Notes: generated by a model from the letters alone, not told the origin. A stretch of DNA of 64,000 nt from Magnolia sinica (GCF_029962835.1 NC_080577.1:8718501-8782500); one strand, 5' to 3'; shown: positions 13,609-26,775, counted from the stretch's first letter. Made by a program: numbers and translations.

Positions 13609-13749
13609 AAAATACAAAAGCAAATGGCTTCGCATTCTTGTTTAGTAATCCAGCTTAACGTGAATACATGTGACCATCTTTGTTGCCCATTACTACTTCT
13701 ATTCCAATGTCCATGGACTGGCTCCGGTTCCACTACTAATCTTTTTGGG

Positions 13750-14420
13750 TTAAGCTCAACCTAAAGCACCATGCGTGGGGCCCACTGTGATGTGTGCATG
13801 ACATCCAATCCGTCCATCATTAGCCCCTCTTATTCTCCTTCACGCCCAAAAAATCAATCCTATATAAATCTCAAGTAAACCTCTATAGTCATGTCGTGTG
13901 GCACACCTGGATTTTAGAATGTCTTGATTTTTTGGGATGTCTATTCATCCTGGTTGGGTGGATTGAATGTCATGATTTTAGAATCTCAAGTAAGCCACAC
14001 CTTGTAAAAACCTCTAAAGTCATGTGGTGTGGCCCACCTGGATTTTAGAATGTCCTGAATTTTTTTTGGGTGTCTACTCGTCCTGGTTGGGTGGATCTTT
14101 GAATGGTTTGGATGGCTTATACAGAGCAATGTAGTGGTCGATCGCTACAAACAACCTGGATGGTTTTTAATGGTGAGCGTTCTCATCTCAACTGTTCCTG
14201 AAATATGACTCACTTGAGCTTTAAATCGAGGAGAGAACATGTGGGGTACACGTACTCATAGATGAATTACATGTCATGCACACATCACGGTTGGCCCCAC
14301 ACAAAGCTTTGTAGTGGAATCAGGCTTCAAATGGTTATCATCCGTCCAATTTATACTCAGATATTTTTTGGTGCTTCATCGGTCTAGACTCTGATATGAT
14401 CAGCTTCCTTGTAGTGAGAT
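13750..14420. repeat. Foldback repeat with internal ~115-bp tandem duplication
   Basis: Starts with GCGTGGGGCCCACTGTGATG. A segment starting AATCTCAAGTAA and ending CATCCTGGTTGGGTGGATT (about 13868-13972) is repeated at about 13982-14093 with roughly 90% similarity; both copies contain CACCTGGATTTTAGAATGTC. The right part carries GGATGGTTTTTAATGGTGAG and GCACACATCACGGTTGGCCC. Confidence 0.6.
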
Positions 14421-15119
14421 ACCCCGGAATTTCTCCGTGATGACACAATCAAATCTCCTAAATCAGTTGCCTGGCCCACCAACAAACGGTTAATAAAAGA
14501 AATAGAAGAAAAGATTTACGATACTGTTTCCTGTTTCCCACCAATGTGTTGTGTGTGTAGGACATCCTTGCCTCAAGGAAGTTAGGCCACATCATGAAGA
14601 TCATCTCACAGGAAAAGCAGGCTGATCCACTCATCAGGTGGTCCAAATCCATATGGTGTGTCAGATCGACGGTTGTAGAACATTCTCTTGATGAGATTTT
14701 CCATGCATCATATACTCAAGGTGGGGCTCAACAGACTAATGGTCCAGATTGCAAAACCATGGACTGACCTTTTACAAGTTCACAGCCTGATCTATGAATG
14801 ACCGGAGCACAGTAAGTAGTACCAGACTACCAGTTGTAGGGTTGCAAACTTGCATTGAGGGTCTAAGACACATTTGAATGCACGTAGCTACTGAACAAGT
14901 TCCTCTATACGAACCATCTTAACTGTAGGGCCCATTTTTTATGGACCATGATCAGAGGTTAACATTAAACAAAAAATTCTAAACTATATATATGATTGGT
15001 CCACACTTAATGGGCGGTCACAACGAATTGTTGTTATTCACATCACCTATCTAAACCATTCATTAGGTCCAGTACCCTCTTCATCTATTATTGAGCTAAA
15101 AATTGCAGCAATCTGACCA
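14421..15119. other. Gene-free spacer
   Basis: No gene or clear repeat boundary. Repeat words (GGTGGTCCAAATCC, CAAGGTGGGGCTC) are present but not organised into an element I can delimit. Confidence 0.4.
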
Positions 15120-15440
15120 TTTGGATACCACCAAATAGGTTATTTTTACTACTTACGGTGGTAGATAAGTAACTTAATTATTCAAGATAAGTTTGATTTA
15201 TGACTAATTATAAATAATTTATACACTTAGAGTTACTTAATAAATCTAATTTAATAAGTAGAAACTAATATAAGCTACTTGAGGTATAGATAACTTATTT
15301 TTAGCCCATTTCGATACCACCAGATAAGTAACATTTTTCCATTACAGCAATAGATAAGTAACTTTAAATTTAAAGTTACTTAATCACTTCAGTTTAATAA
15401 GTAGAAATCAAGATAAGTGGTAAGTTGCTACAATCTAAGT
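15120..15440. repeat. AT-rich duplicated MITE-like sequence
   Basis: The phrase GATACCACCAAATAGGTTA...GGTAGATAAGTAACTT is repeated as GATACCACCAGATAAGTAAC...ATAGATAAGTAACTT about 180 bp later, each followed by TTAATAAGTAGAAA. It looks like an imperfect direct duplication of an AT-rich transposon arm. The TTAGTAGATAAG-type words recur in the element at 62714. Confidence 0.5.
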
Positions 15441-15589
15441 TGTTGCCGTGAGCATAGAAAATTTGAACCTTGCTTTTCTAAGGGTTATATTTTTTATTTT
15501 ATTTTTCATTTGATTTTTTGAGATGAAAATTGATTAGGTTTTTCACCTTGAAAATTAGTTTGGAAATAATTTGGTTGGAATTGATTTGA

Positions 15590-16460
15590 ATTTATGGGCC
15601 TCACCATGATGTGTATGACTTATCGACATTATTCATCTATTTTGTTAGCACATTTTAGGGAATGAGTCCAAATTTGATATGGATCTAAAGCTCAAGTGGA
15701 CCACACCGCAATAAGCAATAGTTCTAAAGACAGAAGCGGATTGCGTGGTAACTCAGTATACTTAGTTTATCTAGTAAACTCTGTGGGGTCCACCATGTTT
15801 TATATATTTTAACAATGTGAATTGAATGTCTATGGTTGAAAATTTCTTCACAGCCACAAAAGTTTTGGATCAAGCTTATATTTGTTTTTACCCTTCATCC
15901 ATGTTTTTGTTATCTTATGAACAGGTTGGATGACCATGATCATCATTGGGACTAGCAAGGTTTCAAGGTGAAATTAATTTCTCACTGTTTCTTGTGGCAT
16001 GGTCTACTCGAGCTTTATATGCGCTTCAATTTTAGTATCAGCCCCTTAAACGAGCTGGAAATACGCATAGACAGCATTGATAAATCACATACATTCATGA
16101 TGAGCGTAGAAGAGTTTACTCAGAACCATAAGAGCATACTTAGAAAACATCATCCATTGAAAGTTGTTTCCTCCCTACAGCTAACATATTAATGTTTATT
16201 TGTTATCCAAACTGATCATAAGGTCACACAATCATAGATTAAGGGAAAACAAAAATATCCCCTTAACCCAAAAGTTTTAGGCCCCCTATAAATTTTCAAT
16301 GGTAGGCATTGAATTCTCACTGTTTCTTATGATATGGTTTGCTTGAGCTTTGGATCTGTCTGGTTTTATTGTTCATGCCCTGAAATGTTCCTGCAGAAGT
16401 GATGGATGGTGTTGATAAGACACAAACATCGCAGTGGGCCCATCAAATTTTAAAACTTTT
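15590..16460. repeat. Nested foldback elements
   Basis: An outer unit opens GGGCCTCACCATGATGTGTA at 15597 and appears to close near CACAAACATCGCAGTGGGCCC (about 16440). Inside it, a second unit begins GAAGCGGATTGCGTGGTAAC (15735) and GGGGTCCACCATG, and ends near GAGTTTACTCAG. The GAAGCGGATTGCGTG end matches the Mutator-like MITE ends at 37054 and 38140. Confidence 0.5.
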
Positions 16461-17172
16461 CTCCTCACCCCAGTGACAAAAAGCTTTCAATTACATTGGT
16501 TGTCAACATCACCTTGGGAAGCCAGCCTTAACTACAATTGCAAATAATTATTACTTATTTACTCTTAATTATAATCAAAATTAAAAAAATCAAACAGCCT
16601 CCAAATATAGCAAAACCAAGGTGAGAGTAAAATGTCAGTAATATAACCACACAATTACAGTAGTAAATAATCACCCATAGGCTAACATAAGGCTAAAATT
16701 GTCCAGAGCTGCTCGCATGATATTCAATGGAGATAATTCAGGCCATGCCCATATAAAGTAGACCCACCTCTCGATAAATGCAACGGTTCCGATTGGGAGC
16801 CACTTATAGAGATGCACTGATTGATTTACCTTACACCCTAAAAAGAGGGAATGGGTACAAGAAAAACAATCTTGTAGGCATTGATGTCAATTTCCCTTGC
16901 CGATTCCTTCAGTGAGAATCAACGTACAGAAACAAACAAGAGCAGGAACAAACTACTGTCTGCGACATGGTCAGGAGTCACACGATACAGATGAACGTTT
17001 TTCGTCCATTATTTCAGGGTAAAATTTATTCTTTTTCTGCAATATATAGACCCCACATTTTCTGATAGAATCGCCCTTTGAGTTTTACCTTAGTCGCTCA
17101 AATAGTACAAGGGTGTGCTAATGTACAAACAGTAGTAGAAATAAAAGGTATACCTATTTAGTAGGGGAGAAA
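16461..17172. other. Gene-free spacer
   Basis: AT-rich sequence with no recognised gene or element. Confidence 0.4.
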
Positions 17173-17573
17173 AACTTTGGTACTCTGGCAGAGTGTAGTA
17201 GATGATACACGGTCACATAAAAATTACAAAGGAATACTACATACATTGCTTGCAAATAGTTCAAAATGAAACTGTTCAAATCATGGGCTCTGGGTCTAGA
17301 TGTACTTGTGAACCTAAGCCTACACTTATTTGATAAGTTTACTATCTTATGAATGGACAAATATTGGACAGTTAAAGAAGAAAAAAAAAAAAAAAAGTTT
17401 CTAAAACATGTGCCCATAAATCAAAGGTCGAGATTGTTCAACCAATATGCTATTGGAACAGTGACTTAGCAAAAGTGGGTTCTACAATTCAGTCATTTTA
17501 ATTGGAGATAATGTATGCCAGGTATAAATTTCCTGAGTGATGGTGTATCAAGCTTCATACCACCCCAGAGTAT
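17173..17573. repeat. hAT-like MITE, TACTCTGGCAGAG ends
   Basis: The left end TGGTACTCTGGCAGAGTG with GATGATACACGG is mirrored by the right end CACCCCAGAGTATCAA. The core holds AAACTGTTCAAATCATGGG as in the other copies. About 400 bp, both ends present. A poly-A run sits at 17380-17395. Confidence 0.65.
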
Positions 17574-17760
17574 CAACTCCTGTTAACAGGGTGCTCAGAA
17601 AGCAGTTACCAAGGTGAAAAAAAGAAAATCGTACCGAATGAGGTTTTTCAAAAAATAATAATAAAGATCTTTACTTTTTAGGGTACATGGACGCAAACGG
17701 TGGTAAAATCATAATTACAACAAATGCCAGAGGATTAAAAATCAGGCAAAACTCACAGTC
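17574..17760. other. Short spacer
   Basis: Nothing recognised. Confidence 0.4.
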
Positions 17761-18160
17761 ATGACAGGTGGCCTCACCATGTGTTTTATACACACACCAT
17801 CCATTCATTTTGTTCAAATCGTTTTAAGGCATGTGTTATATCTATAGCAGCCCATTCATTTTTTAGATCATTTTAAGGCATGTGTTATATTGCTGTTGTC
17901 AATTCATTACAGCCATTCATTTTTAAGATCATTTTAAGGCAAGTGTTATATTGATGCTGTCAATTCATTTTTTTTTTCCAAATCAATTTAAGGCATGAGC
18001 TCAAGAAGAGATATATCTAACTCTTAAGTAAACCACACTATAAAAAAGAACAGGATTTATAATTTACCATTAAAAACTTCTCCGGGGTTATAAAAGTTTT
18101 GGATGTTTTATCATTGGACTCATGCCGGAAAATGATTTGACAAAATAAATAGATGCTCGG
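17761..18160. repeat. Foldback remnant containing ~60-bp tandem repeats
   Basis: A foldback arm (GGCCTCACCATGTGTTTTAT) is followed by three to four direct copies of a roughly 60-bp unit with the words CATTCATTTTT, GATCATTTTAAGGCA and GTGTTATAT between 17820 and 17998. This is local amplification of one arm of the foldback. Confidence 0.6.
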
Positions 18161-18966
18161 ATAAAATGCATGCATCATAGCAGGGTTCATAAAGTTTACA
18201 TGATACAATTGAAGTCTCTTTTCAAAGTCTGTAAAATCTGTATTTGTCAATAAAATGAAAGTATTATTACCAAACAAACCCTAAAGTTTGCAGTTGAGCA
18301 TGGTAAGAATAAATAGTAGTTCCTTTAGTTGTTTCCCTTAAAACCCTTAAAGATGATAGCCCATGACTTTCCATGAGCCCTGTGTGACCATTATTGTCTA
18401 TGTTTTACAAATTAGGGTTGGTTACATAACTAATGTTTTCCAATTTCATTCAAAATTATGCACGCCATCACAAGAGTTTGAAATGCCAAATATTTAAGGA
18501 TCATGTCTTGAACTCAACTTCCTTATATAGGCTAATATTTAGCATTTACATCGGAAAGGTGACACCTTCCAGATCACTAATGGCCTACCTTTCTATGTCT
18601 CATATCCCTCCAATTAGACTATGCTAGCCATTTGATTGGTTGTGAAGTCAATGGTTCGAAGGACATTGGCCAATGACCAATGATTCACATTCAACATGAA
18701 AGCCCTTTCAAGAAATTATTTAATTCAATTGATTGATATGGTCCATTTTATTTGTGCCCAAATTACAACTAGATTCATATGATTGATATGGTCTATTTTA
18801 TTTCATTAGTTGAACAATGTGTATTCTTTGGGTATTTTGCCCCCGTGTTACATGCATGTTATTGTCACGTGACACTGGGAGCATATTCGCATTTAGGGTT
18901 TCAATTAGGCATACATTTCCGAGTGTTGCAACATTATTGACGTGACATACATATGAGGTGTATGTT
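18161..18966. other. Gene-free spacer
   Basis: No gene or element boundary recognised. Confidence 0.4.
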
Positions 18967-19089
18967 TGTAATGCCCCAAAACTCAGGGGTCGAGTACATT
19001 CATAATCTCTGAATTTTCAAGTGTCACTAATGAATGCAGAAATGTAGTTTATAGGTTAAATTAATTGGCATCAACTTATTTATTAAAAT

Positions 19090-19217
19090 TGGTTCCTTAC
19101 TCTTGCTCCAGCGGTAGACTTTTAGGAGTTTCAACACTTCGTCAAGGGTTTGAGTACCCATAGGTGGTGAAATTTCACTACGGCTTAAGTGTGTAGGGTG
19201 TTTGTGTGTGTGTAAAA
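19090..19217 (+). mobile_element. tRNA-derived SINE-like insertion
   Basis: Contains an A-box-like word CTCCAGCGGTAGAC and, about 45 bp downstream, a B-box-like word GGGTTTGAGTACCC. It ends in GTGTGTGTGTAAAAAAA. Spacing and order fit an internal Pol III promoter. I could not find an unambiguous target duplication. Confidence 0.5.
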
Positions 19218-19639
19218 AAATATTATTAATTAAAAATATTTATTGAAATTTAAATCAAACAGTGCATAATGCTAGAAATCTAAATGGTAAAATACAATTA
19301 CACTAATGTTCATATCATCATTTATATACAACCAATGATTTCAATTAATAGCGATTTCAAAATTAATGTTTAAAAGTAATTCCACAGCTTCAAATTTTTG
19401 TATATGACTCTAACAATAACTTTGAAGTAGAGGCCTACCAGGTTATTTTTAATCATCGATCACAGCGACATTGGTAACACCTGCATACATGAGATCTGAT
19501 TGGTGTTTTAAAACACTGTCCCAGGTGGGAGTAAGTATTCAGCTCAGTATTACCATTTTCTAAGTTATACATAATATCAACACAATCAAGTTCAGGTAAT
19601 AAAACATATCATCGCAAACACTTTCCTAATCTACTTGTT

Positions 19640-20359
19640 TAATGTTGTTGTTTTTTATGTCTTAAATCTTGTCAGAAACAAGGTCTATCGATGCCATCAA
19701 CAGTCTGTTCGATGCAACTTTTGATAGCATCGAACAGTGCTCGATCTCATTGAGATTTTTAGAAATTTCTCTAGTTGGTCACTGGACTATTAGGATGTCT
19801 TTTCGATGCCATCGGAGGGTGTTCGATGACATCGAAGGAAATGTTCGATGTCATTGAACATAGTTCGATGTTATTGAGAATTTTCAGAAAATCATGTTTT
19901 ATCTTTGGATAGTTGGGGTGTTTATTCGATGTCATCGATGTGGCTTTGTTGTCATCGAAGAATTAGTTTTGATGACATCGAAAACTATTCAATAGATTCC
20001 ACACAGATTTTTTTCAGAGTTGTGATTTTGCACAATTTGTTTTCAATTTTGCTTGGGATCCTTCCATAGGCTATATATGTGGATGTAAACGAGATTGAGA
20101 GATACTACTAGGGTTTCTAATTCGTCTAATGGGTTTTAAAGGGTGTAGCAAGGGTGAGATTCGAGGTTGTTTGAATCGAGTATAGTATTTCTCTTTGTAA
20201 TTTCTGCTTTCATAGTGATCATTTGTCACTTTGTGCCATGGTTTTTTTTCCGAAAGGGTTTTTTCACGTTAAATTCATTGTGTTCTCATGGTGCTTGGCT
20301 TGTGCAATTGGATTACTCTCCTAGATTCATCTATGTGTGCTTCTAATATTGTCCCCAAA
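19640..20359 (+). mobile_element. Copia-type LTR (probable solo LTR)
   Basis: The 3' part (TTTGTGCCATGG...TTTTTTCACGTTAAATTC) matches the U5-like end of the copia LTR at 41500-41638, and the end reads TTGTCCCCAAACA. The U3-like part (19680-19995) is packed with variants of the palindrome TTCGATGNCATCGAA, about ten in 320 bp. A TATA-like word GGCTATATATGTGG lies at about 20070. The left end is estimated. Confidence 0.55.
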
Positions 20360-22500
20360 CAAATGCATGTATGCAAATACACGAATGCATGGTTCAGACA
20401 ATTTTAATGCATGGCTCTCTCACCTACTACACAATGCTAGGGGTTGAGTTAGCCAATGGAGATTCTCATCGAACAATTCAGGCACTTAATACACCCACAA
20501 AAACCCATGCACATGAATGCATGATTACCACGACTTTATTAATTTATATTCAAACAATAATATTGGCGAAGACAAATTACCACAATTATAGTACAAGAAA
20601 TACATAGGATCTATATGTCTCGTCACCAACGTCCTTAATCTATTTAAGGTCGTCACTAGTGTTTAATATTATCTAATATGAAAATGGATTTGTCGAGGAT
20701 TGACGTGAACACCTCGTGACATCACAACTCATGGATTTGAAAATCCAAGGATTTACTTGTCAACCAATATGGTCACTACCACGAGCACATCATTCCCAAA
20801 TCAATACTATTTTCATGTCATCACCCAACAAATATCACCCAATAAATGATGGTAGGCTCGTCACCTCTATTGGTACTCAAGACTCATTGTCAGGCTCTCT
20901 CGCCTCTACAGGTTAGAGACAACACAGACATAATGTCCCATACCTCCGTACTTGGCCATGAGCTGTAATGAGTAGCTTGTTCAATTACAATTACAGATGG
21001 CTATGAATGATGACTATATATTAATGGTAATTGTGATATACTAGATTTGATCCGATGTGTGTCAATGTTCACAGAATAATGATTATCTATACATTAGACT
21101 AATTCGGTAGATCGAGGGAACATATACTAGACTAGCCTTGGGTGCAATGTAGCTCGCAAGTAGCCTAAGCTAGAGTCGATCAACTGTGTTATGTCTCCAT
21201 TGATCGAATTAATCTGTGGCAGCCAAACCTAAAGTAGGTGGTTCGCAATTCTAACGATTTTTCAAAGACTAATCTTAAAAATAATAAATAAATAAATAAA
21301 TAAAAAGGGAGAAAACACAAAATTTTTACTTAGGCATTTAACTAAATATTTAACGTTCCAAATTGAACAATTTCTTATTTCTACAAAATCAAGCCTAGAT
21401 AAATACCAAATTTATACAACCCAAGAAGCATGTTACCAATTCAACACACGGATCATAAGAATCACAACCAAATAATAAGTTTGACTTTTTAATATATATA
21501 ATTTCAATAAACACACAAAATTCATCAATTAAAACCATCAAGTGCTTATGAAAGCTAACTTAAAATAATAGTCATTACCTTAGGATATGATTCCACGTAC
21601 TAAAGATGTTTAGGATCTAAAATTCAAAGAAAACCCTAAAATTCTACATAAATTTAAAACAAAATTCAGTTAAAATAAGGAAAACATGAATTTATTTTTC
21701 TAAATTGAATGTATGGTATAGACTCACCTTTGATTACTAATAAACTATGATTGAATTAAAGAAATGGTGGCAAAATCGATGAATTTTAGATAAAATCCAA
21801 AGAAAAATCCAAATTTCTGACTTACTAACCCTTGCTCAAATGAATTTCATATATATAAATTTTATTCAAAAACTGAGGTGACTCGCACAACTCACACTCC
21901 TAGGTCCTAATATAAGTTATACTATTTGGGGTACGATCTTGGAAATTTAATCCATATGCAAGGTAAAGCCCATTGAGGCAAACATGTTCCTATAGTTTTG
22001 TGATCATTGTCCTACCGACGAACGGTCTCGAACTCATTTGAATATTTCAATTCAATTAAATGTGATTTAGGGAATAAGATTTCATAGATATAGGTAATAG
22101 ATTCGTAGCGTGCATTGTCTGGCATAGGATTTAGATTACAATGTGCATTTATTTACAGTCTAAGTGTGTTTAATTGAGATCGTATGGTTAGATTTATGTA
22201 TAAGGATTCTACGCAGTTCTAATGGCGCTGAGACTCTAGAATTAGAGTTTGATATACCAATTTTTGAAATCTTTGAGTCTTGATTCAGATGTGTGCATAT
22301 GTTTTCACCTATTAAATTTGATAAGTTTCTAATATTACCCAAGTACATTTAATACTCGAGTGTCGAAAATTTTCAAGATGTATGAATTCTCATTATCTCT
22401 CTTTTAACATTGTAAATATCTTTTCTGACTTTGACATATAACAACATCTTATTTGCTGGAGCCAGTCATGACAAGTTTGGTGTAGACACTTGATAAGGCT

Positions 22501-22726
22501 AGTTTAATGCCTACCTTTTCAATGGCTCAAATGATCGGTAAACCAACATATCAATGTGAAAGTTCATGTAGGTCACTTGTATATAATGATTTTTCTATAC
22601 GCATCGCAAGAGAGGGCGGGTTTCTTGTGAAACCACATTATTGAATGGGGATGATCACATACATTTCAATCGTGTGGTAATTATCATATTCCAGCAATGA
22701 AGGGTCCACCGTAATGTTTTATTACC
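22501..22726. other. Short spacer
   Basis: Nothing recognised apart from foldback-like AAGGGTCCACCGTAATG at 22700. Confidence 0.4.
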
Positions 22727-22731
22727 CTAAC

Positions 22732-23081
22732 TGATGGGGTTTTCCTCCTCAATTTAGAGGAGAGATACTGTATCTTGTTGTAAATCGGATGCCTCAAATC
22801 TTGGAATTACTGCGTTGCTCGACCGGTCGAGGCTTGCTCGACTCAAAGTCTAGCAAGCTATATTTTTTTGTCTTGACCGGTCGAAAGAGTCTTTCGACCA
22901 GTCGAGGACCTGGCTCGACTAGTCGAGAGTTATGCAGATTCTGCGCGGATTTTGTTCTAACTGCGTAAATTTGAGGTGGTTTCACAAAGGTGCGGAAGGG
23001 GAGTTTCATAAACTATAAATAGGAGTCCCTATGACAATTTTAGGGATGGTAAGGAGTTTTCATGACCAAGGTGAGAGAGAA

Positions 23082-23119
<38 letters not shown>

Positions 23120-23489
23120 CTTGTGAAAGGAAGGATTCTGCTCGTAGAGGTGATCTACTGCGCAGTCGACGTCTCAGCACTTCTACATCCTTGTGATCGG
23201 TGAGATCTCTCCATTTTCATTATTCTCTTGTTGTTTATCCACTCCTACATGAGTGAAAAAGGTTTGATCCAAGCGCTGTGTGCTTGTGATCGGTTTTAAC
23301 GTTGTACTTCATAGTGAATTGTAGATCCGGACTAGGTCCCGTGGTTTTTACCTCTTCGAGGATTTTCCACGTAAAATCTCTTCTGTCGTGTGGTTTGTGT
23401 TTTGATTTATTTCATTACTTTATTATATCCCATAATTCTAGTGTTTTGGGAGGCGAGATCCTAAGGTATTTTGTGCAACACTCCCAACA
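22732..23489 (+). mobile_element. Copia-type solo LTR with CTAAC target duplication
   Basis: 758 bp starting TGATGGGGTTTTCC and ending CACTCCCAACA, flanked by the exact 5-bp repeat CTAAC at 22727-22731 and 23490-23494. Typical copia LTR signals occur in order: TATAAATAG at about 23015, a (GA)n run at 23093-23119, then GGTCCCGTGGTTTTTACCTC and GGATTTTCCACGTAAAA before the end. The U3 carries four variants of TCGACCGGTCGA (22818-22928). There is one LTR between the two target duplications and no internal region, hence a solo LTR from recombination. Confidence 0.85.
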
Positions 23490-23494
23490 CTAAC

Positions 23495-25152
23495 CTGTCC
23501 ACAGATGTGTCATACTATGCCTAGATGCCAAAATCCAATTTGATCTATAAATCGGGTGGACTGAAGAGGTGGGTGCTGTTAGAGGCTCTGTTGGGGGCTA
23601 GACTACCATCTACACTCATTGCCAGTTCGCAAATGGTGGAATGGTGGTAACTCATCCACCAACCGTTGGACTTAAATCCAGATTGTGAAAACCATCAGCC
23701 TCGATGTGGATAGGTGAAATCCAAAAGGTTGTGGTTACTAGACAAACTTAACCAATCCATCAATGGCCATCCAAGGGACTCTGATCACAGATGATTAACA
23801 TCATCCAATCAACTTCAATATCGTTCTACCTTTCGAGTATAATGTGCATGAGCGCGTCAGAATCTATAAAGCAGCTCAATCCAAATCGATTAACTTCAAC
23901 CCCAAGTATAGAAATAAGCAAATATACTCAATATGAACACATGTGACTAGATTATGAGAAGATTGCTCGCTTACGCAAACACTTACAGAATTTTGTAACA
24001 ATCAGGTGATAATCGGATGGTGAAATTCTTCCTCCAAAGTTGGGTTGCTCTATGCATTTCACAAGAAAAGACTTTCAAAACACTAATACAATCAAACAAA
24101 AAGAAAAACTCACAGTCAGTCACCAGAAGCGATTACAAGAAAATGTTTCTTAAAAGAACTATGTGATATTTGATAGAGAACAAATTCAACATATGAGTGT
24201 AAATTTAGATTACAACTAAGGACTATAGCTAAGAATTATCGCTACTTGATTACTGTTATTTTTAGGATAAACTACGATAAAGTAAATTGATAAAGTCGAT
24301 TAATTATTTTTTATTATTGTGATTGTGTTTTTTTTTCTTTTTTTCTATGTTGGATTCCACAATCATTTATAGAGTTCTATTGCTACTTGTTCTTCTAGAT
24401 CTTTTTAATATTAATGCAACGGTTACAAAAAAAAAAAACTCATTCTCTAGATCTTTCTTTTTGTTTCATTTCTCTTTCGCAAGTATTCATCTTCTGTCGC
24501 CCAAGATTTGCTCCTCTCAATCACTTTTTGTACTTTGAATTATTTGACCATGTTTTTCTCTTCCCTTGTTAGACTTTTGAGTAAATCGACCACACCACTC
24601 TACCAACTATCCACTAACATGTAAAATGGAACTTATGCTGATTATGACTTCACAAAAAGCACTTAAGATATCATGAAGATATTTTTATCCATGTCATATT
24701 TCTCATAGAATATCATATGTTGTTCTTTTATTGGCTTTTTCTAAAATGGTCGGAAATAAGATATAACACTTATCATGAAAATCTTTTTGAAAGCCACTAA
24801 AACATTTATTTTTCATCCAAACTGTAGATAAGATCACGAAGAGTTGGATGAAAGGACTACACAAATATCAATATCAGATCCATTGAAAACTTTTGTGGCC
24901 CATAATAACCTTTTAACGGTCAACCACCAATATATCTTGTAGTGTAGTCAACCTAGAATCTGAATGTGCTTAATTTTGTCATGTCTTGAAATAAACTTTA
25001 AAAACCCATGGACAGCATGATTTAAGTTACATAAATCAAGGTGGGGATCATTGCGAGGGATCCACCTACCTCCGTGTCTCCCCAAAGGCGCGCCCCTGTA
25101 CTCTTACCGTGAGATTTACAAATTGGGTGCATTTAATACGGAGAAAAATATT
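23495..25152. other. Gene-free spacer
   Basis: No coding region recognised. The T-rich sequence at 24300-24540 gives a hydrophobic open frame that is composition-driven. Foldback words recur at about 24780-25080 (CATGTCATATTTCTC, AAAACTTTTGTGGCCC) without a delimitable element. Confidence 0.4.
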
Positions 25153-26118
25153 AATGCTCCAGCAGAGGGTGATAAATGATATGCAGGTACAATGCACACA
25201 CACATTTCATACTTAATTAAAATCAAACCATCCAAAATATGTCTACCTGCTGTGATGGATCACAAACAACAACAACAACAACAAAAAATCTGCTTATTTG
25301 ACTTTCTGACCATTAGATTAGAGAACATTTATTAGACTGGTAAAACTGAAAAGCATCATCCTATAACCTTATTTCAACAAACAGTTGTCCACGAATCATA
25401 GGTAAGGATTTTAAACCACCCTGAAGTTTTTACTGCTAACTCAAGAATTCTACAGTTTAGTGGGTTCAATTAAATTAACATATGACAACTGTACCATTTC
25501 TAAGGGCGTGTTTGATTTTTAAGTGGCTGTGTAAATACCCTTGAAATAGTTAATTATTACCATTTCACTCCTCTGAAAATACTTGGAAAATCCACCTTAC
25601 TTTTTACCTATAAACTGGTTTAAAAGAGTTATTTTAAATTTGTGGACCCAAGATGATGTATATAATAAATCCATTCCGTCCAACCATTTTAACACAATAT
25701 TTTAAGGCATGAGCCGAAAATAAGGCAAATTGAACACTCAAATGACCTACACGAAAAGAAATAGTGGGCCTGAGATGTTTTTAATGGTAAGTGTTTGATT
25801 ACTTTTTTCTAGTGGCGTGGTCCACTTGAGCTTTCGATATGCTTCATTTTTTGGTTCATACAATAAATTCATCAGGTACAATAGATGAACGGTGTGGATA
25901 AGAAATATGCATTACGGTGGGCCCCACAAATATAGCATTCTCAATTTTTTATGTCAAAAATGCATATCGTCAAATCGAACGTCGAAAAAAGTGAGATAAA
26001 TAGTGGGAAAATAATTATTACATGTTTACCTGGTATTTACGGGAGAATTGGAAAAACAATCAAGCCCTAAGTGCCTTCGTATCAAGCACCATACATAGCC
26101 AGAGCATCAAATAACTCT
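25153..26118. repeat. Triple-nested MITE
   Basis: The outer element is the hAT-like family: left end AATGCTCCAGCAGAGGGTGA at 25153, right end the inverse of GCCAGAGCATC at about 26118. Within it, 25504-26067 (564 bp) has ends GGGCGTGTTTGATT and CAATCAAGCCC flanked by TAA on both sides, as expected for PIF/Harbinger. Within that lies a GGGCCCACC-type foldback at about 25643-25932 (left arm GGACCCAAGATGATGTATAT, right arm CATTACGGTGGGCCCCACA). A (CAA)n run lies near 25263-25284. Insertion order is therefore hAT-like, then PIF-like, then foldback. Confidence 0.6.
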
Positions 26119-26775
26119 ACGTTCATTTATCAGTTTTAGTGGTTATACATTCAGACGACACGTGTGGACAGCCGTATGACAGGGCAGGCCTCATGTAATG
26201 GGCCAGTTCACCTCTACGGTGGGGCCCATCAATCGACGACTCAGATGGCCCATCTATTGATGACTCACATCTGGTCAAGTTTGCACGTGTGTCCGGTGCG
26301 GAGTTGCGACTTGCGAGGGGACTGACGCGTTTGAGCTAAGAAACCCTCCCTGCCTTTTGTGGGCCCTGTGTCTTCTTGTTTTTAATATTTTTACATTTTT
26401 TTTTTATTGAGGCCCGATCTTTTAGTCCGCGGACTACTGAAATAAATTGATAGTCCGCTAACTGACTCATGCACATCTATGAACTTTTACCGTTCTAGAG
26501 GTAGTTACCCTCATGAAATGACCGTTGAGGAACTTTGAATTGCTAGATGGTATCCTAGACATCGATCCGTGGAGATGAAAACATCGAAGAGGCATCGGCT
26601 TACATTCAACTCCTTCATTCAAATGGCCATTACCATATTTATAACTAAAAGAGTCGATATTCCACCTACTGTCAATGGTGGGCCCTACCTACACCGGCCC
26701 ACTCCCAACTTGGGGCTACTATTTCACTTCAGTAGTCCAACGCCTACCTTATTTTTACCCTTTTATGTTGAGGAG
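26119..26775. other. Gene-free spacer
   Basis: Contains GC-rich repeat words (GGTGGGGCCCATCAATCGAC at 26219) and AT-rich sequence. No gene recognised. Confidence 0.4.

Larger units (their letters stand above)
18967..22500. mobile_element. Probable gypsy-type LTR retroelement remnant with nested insertions
   Basis: Starts TGTAATGCCCCAAAACTCAG, which resembles plant Tekay/Del-type LTR 5' ends. After two nested insertions (a SINE at about 19090 and a copia-type LTR at about 19640-20359) the sequence continues with repeated CTCGTCACC/CTCTCTCGCCTC words (20610-20920) and long AT-rich stretches. No gag-pol homology is visible in any frame. The right boundary is not defined. Confidence 0.35.
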
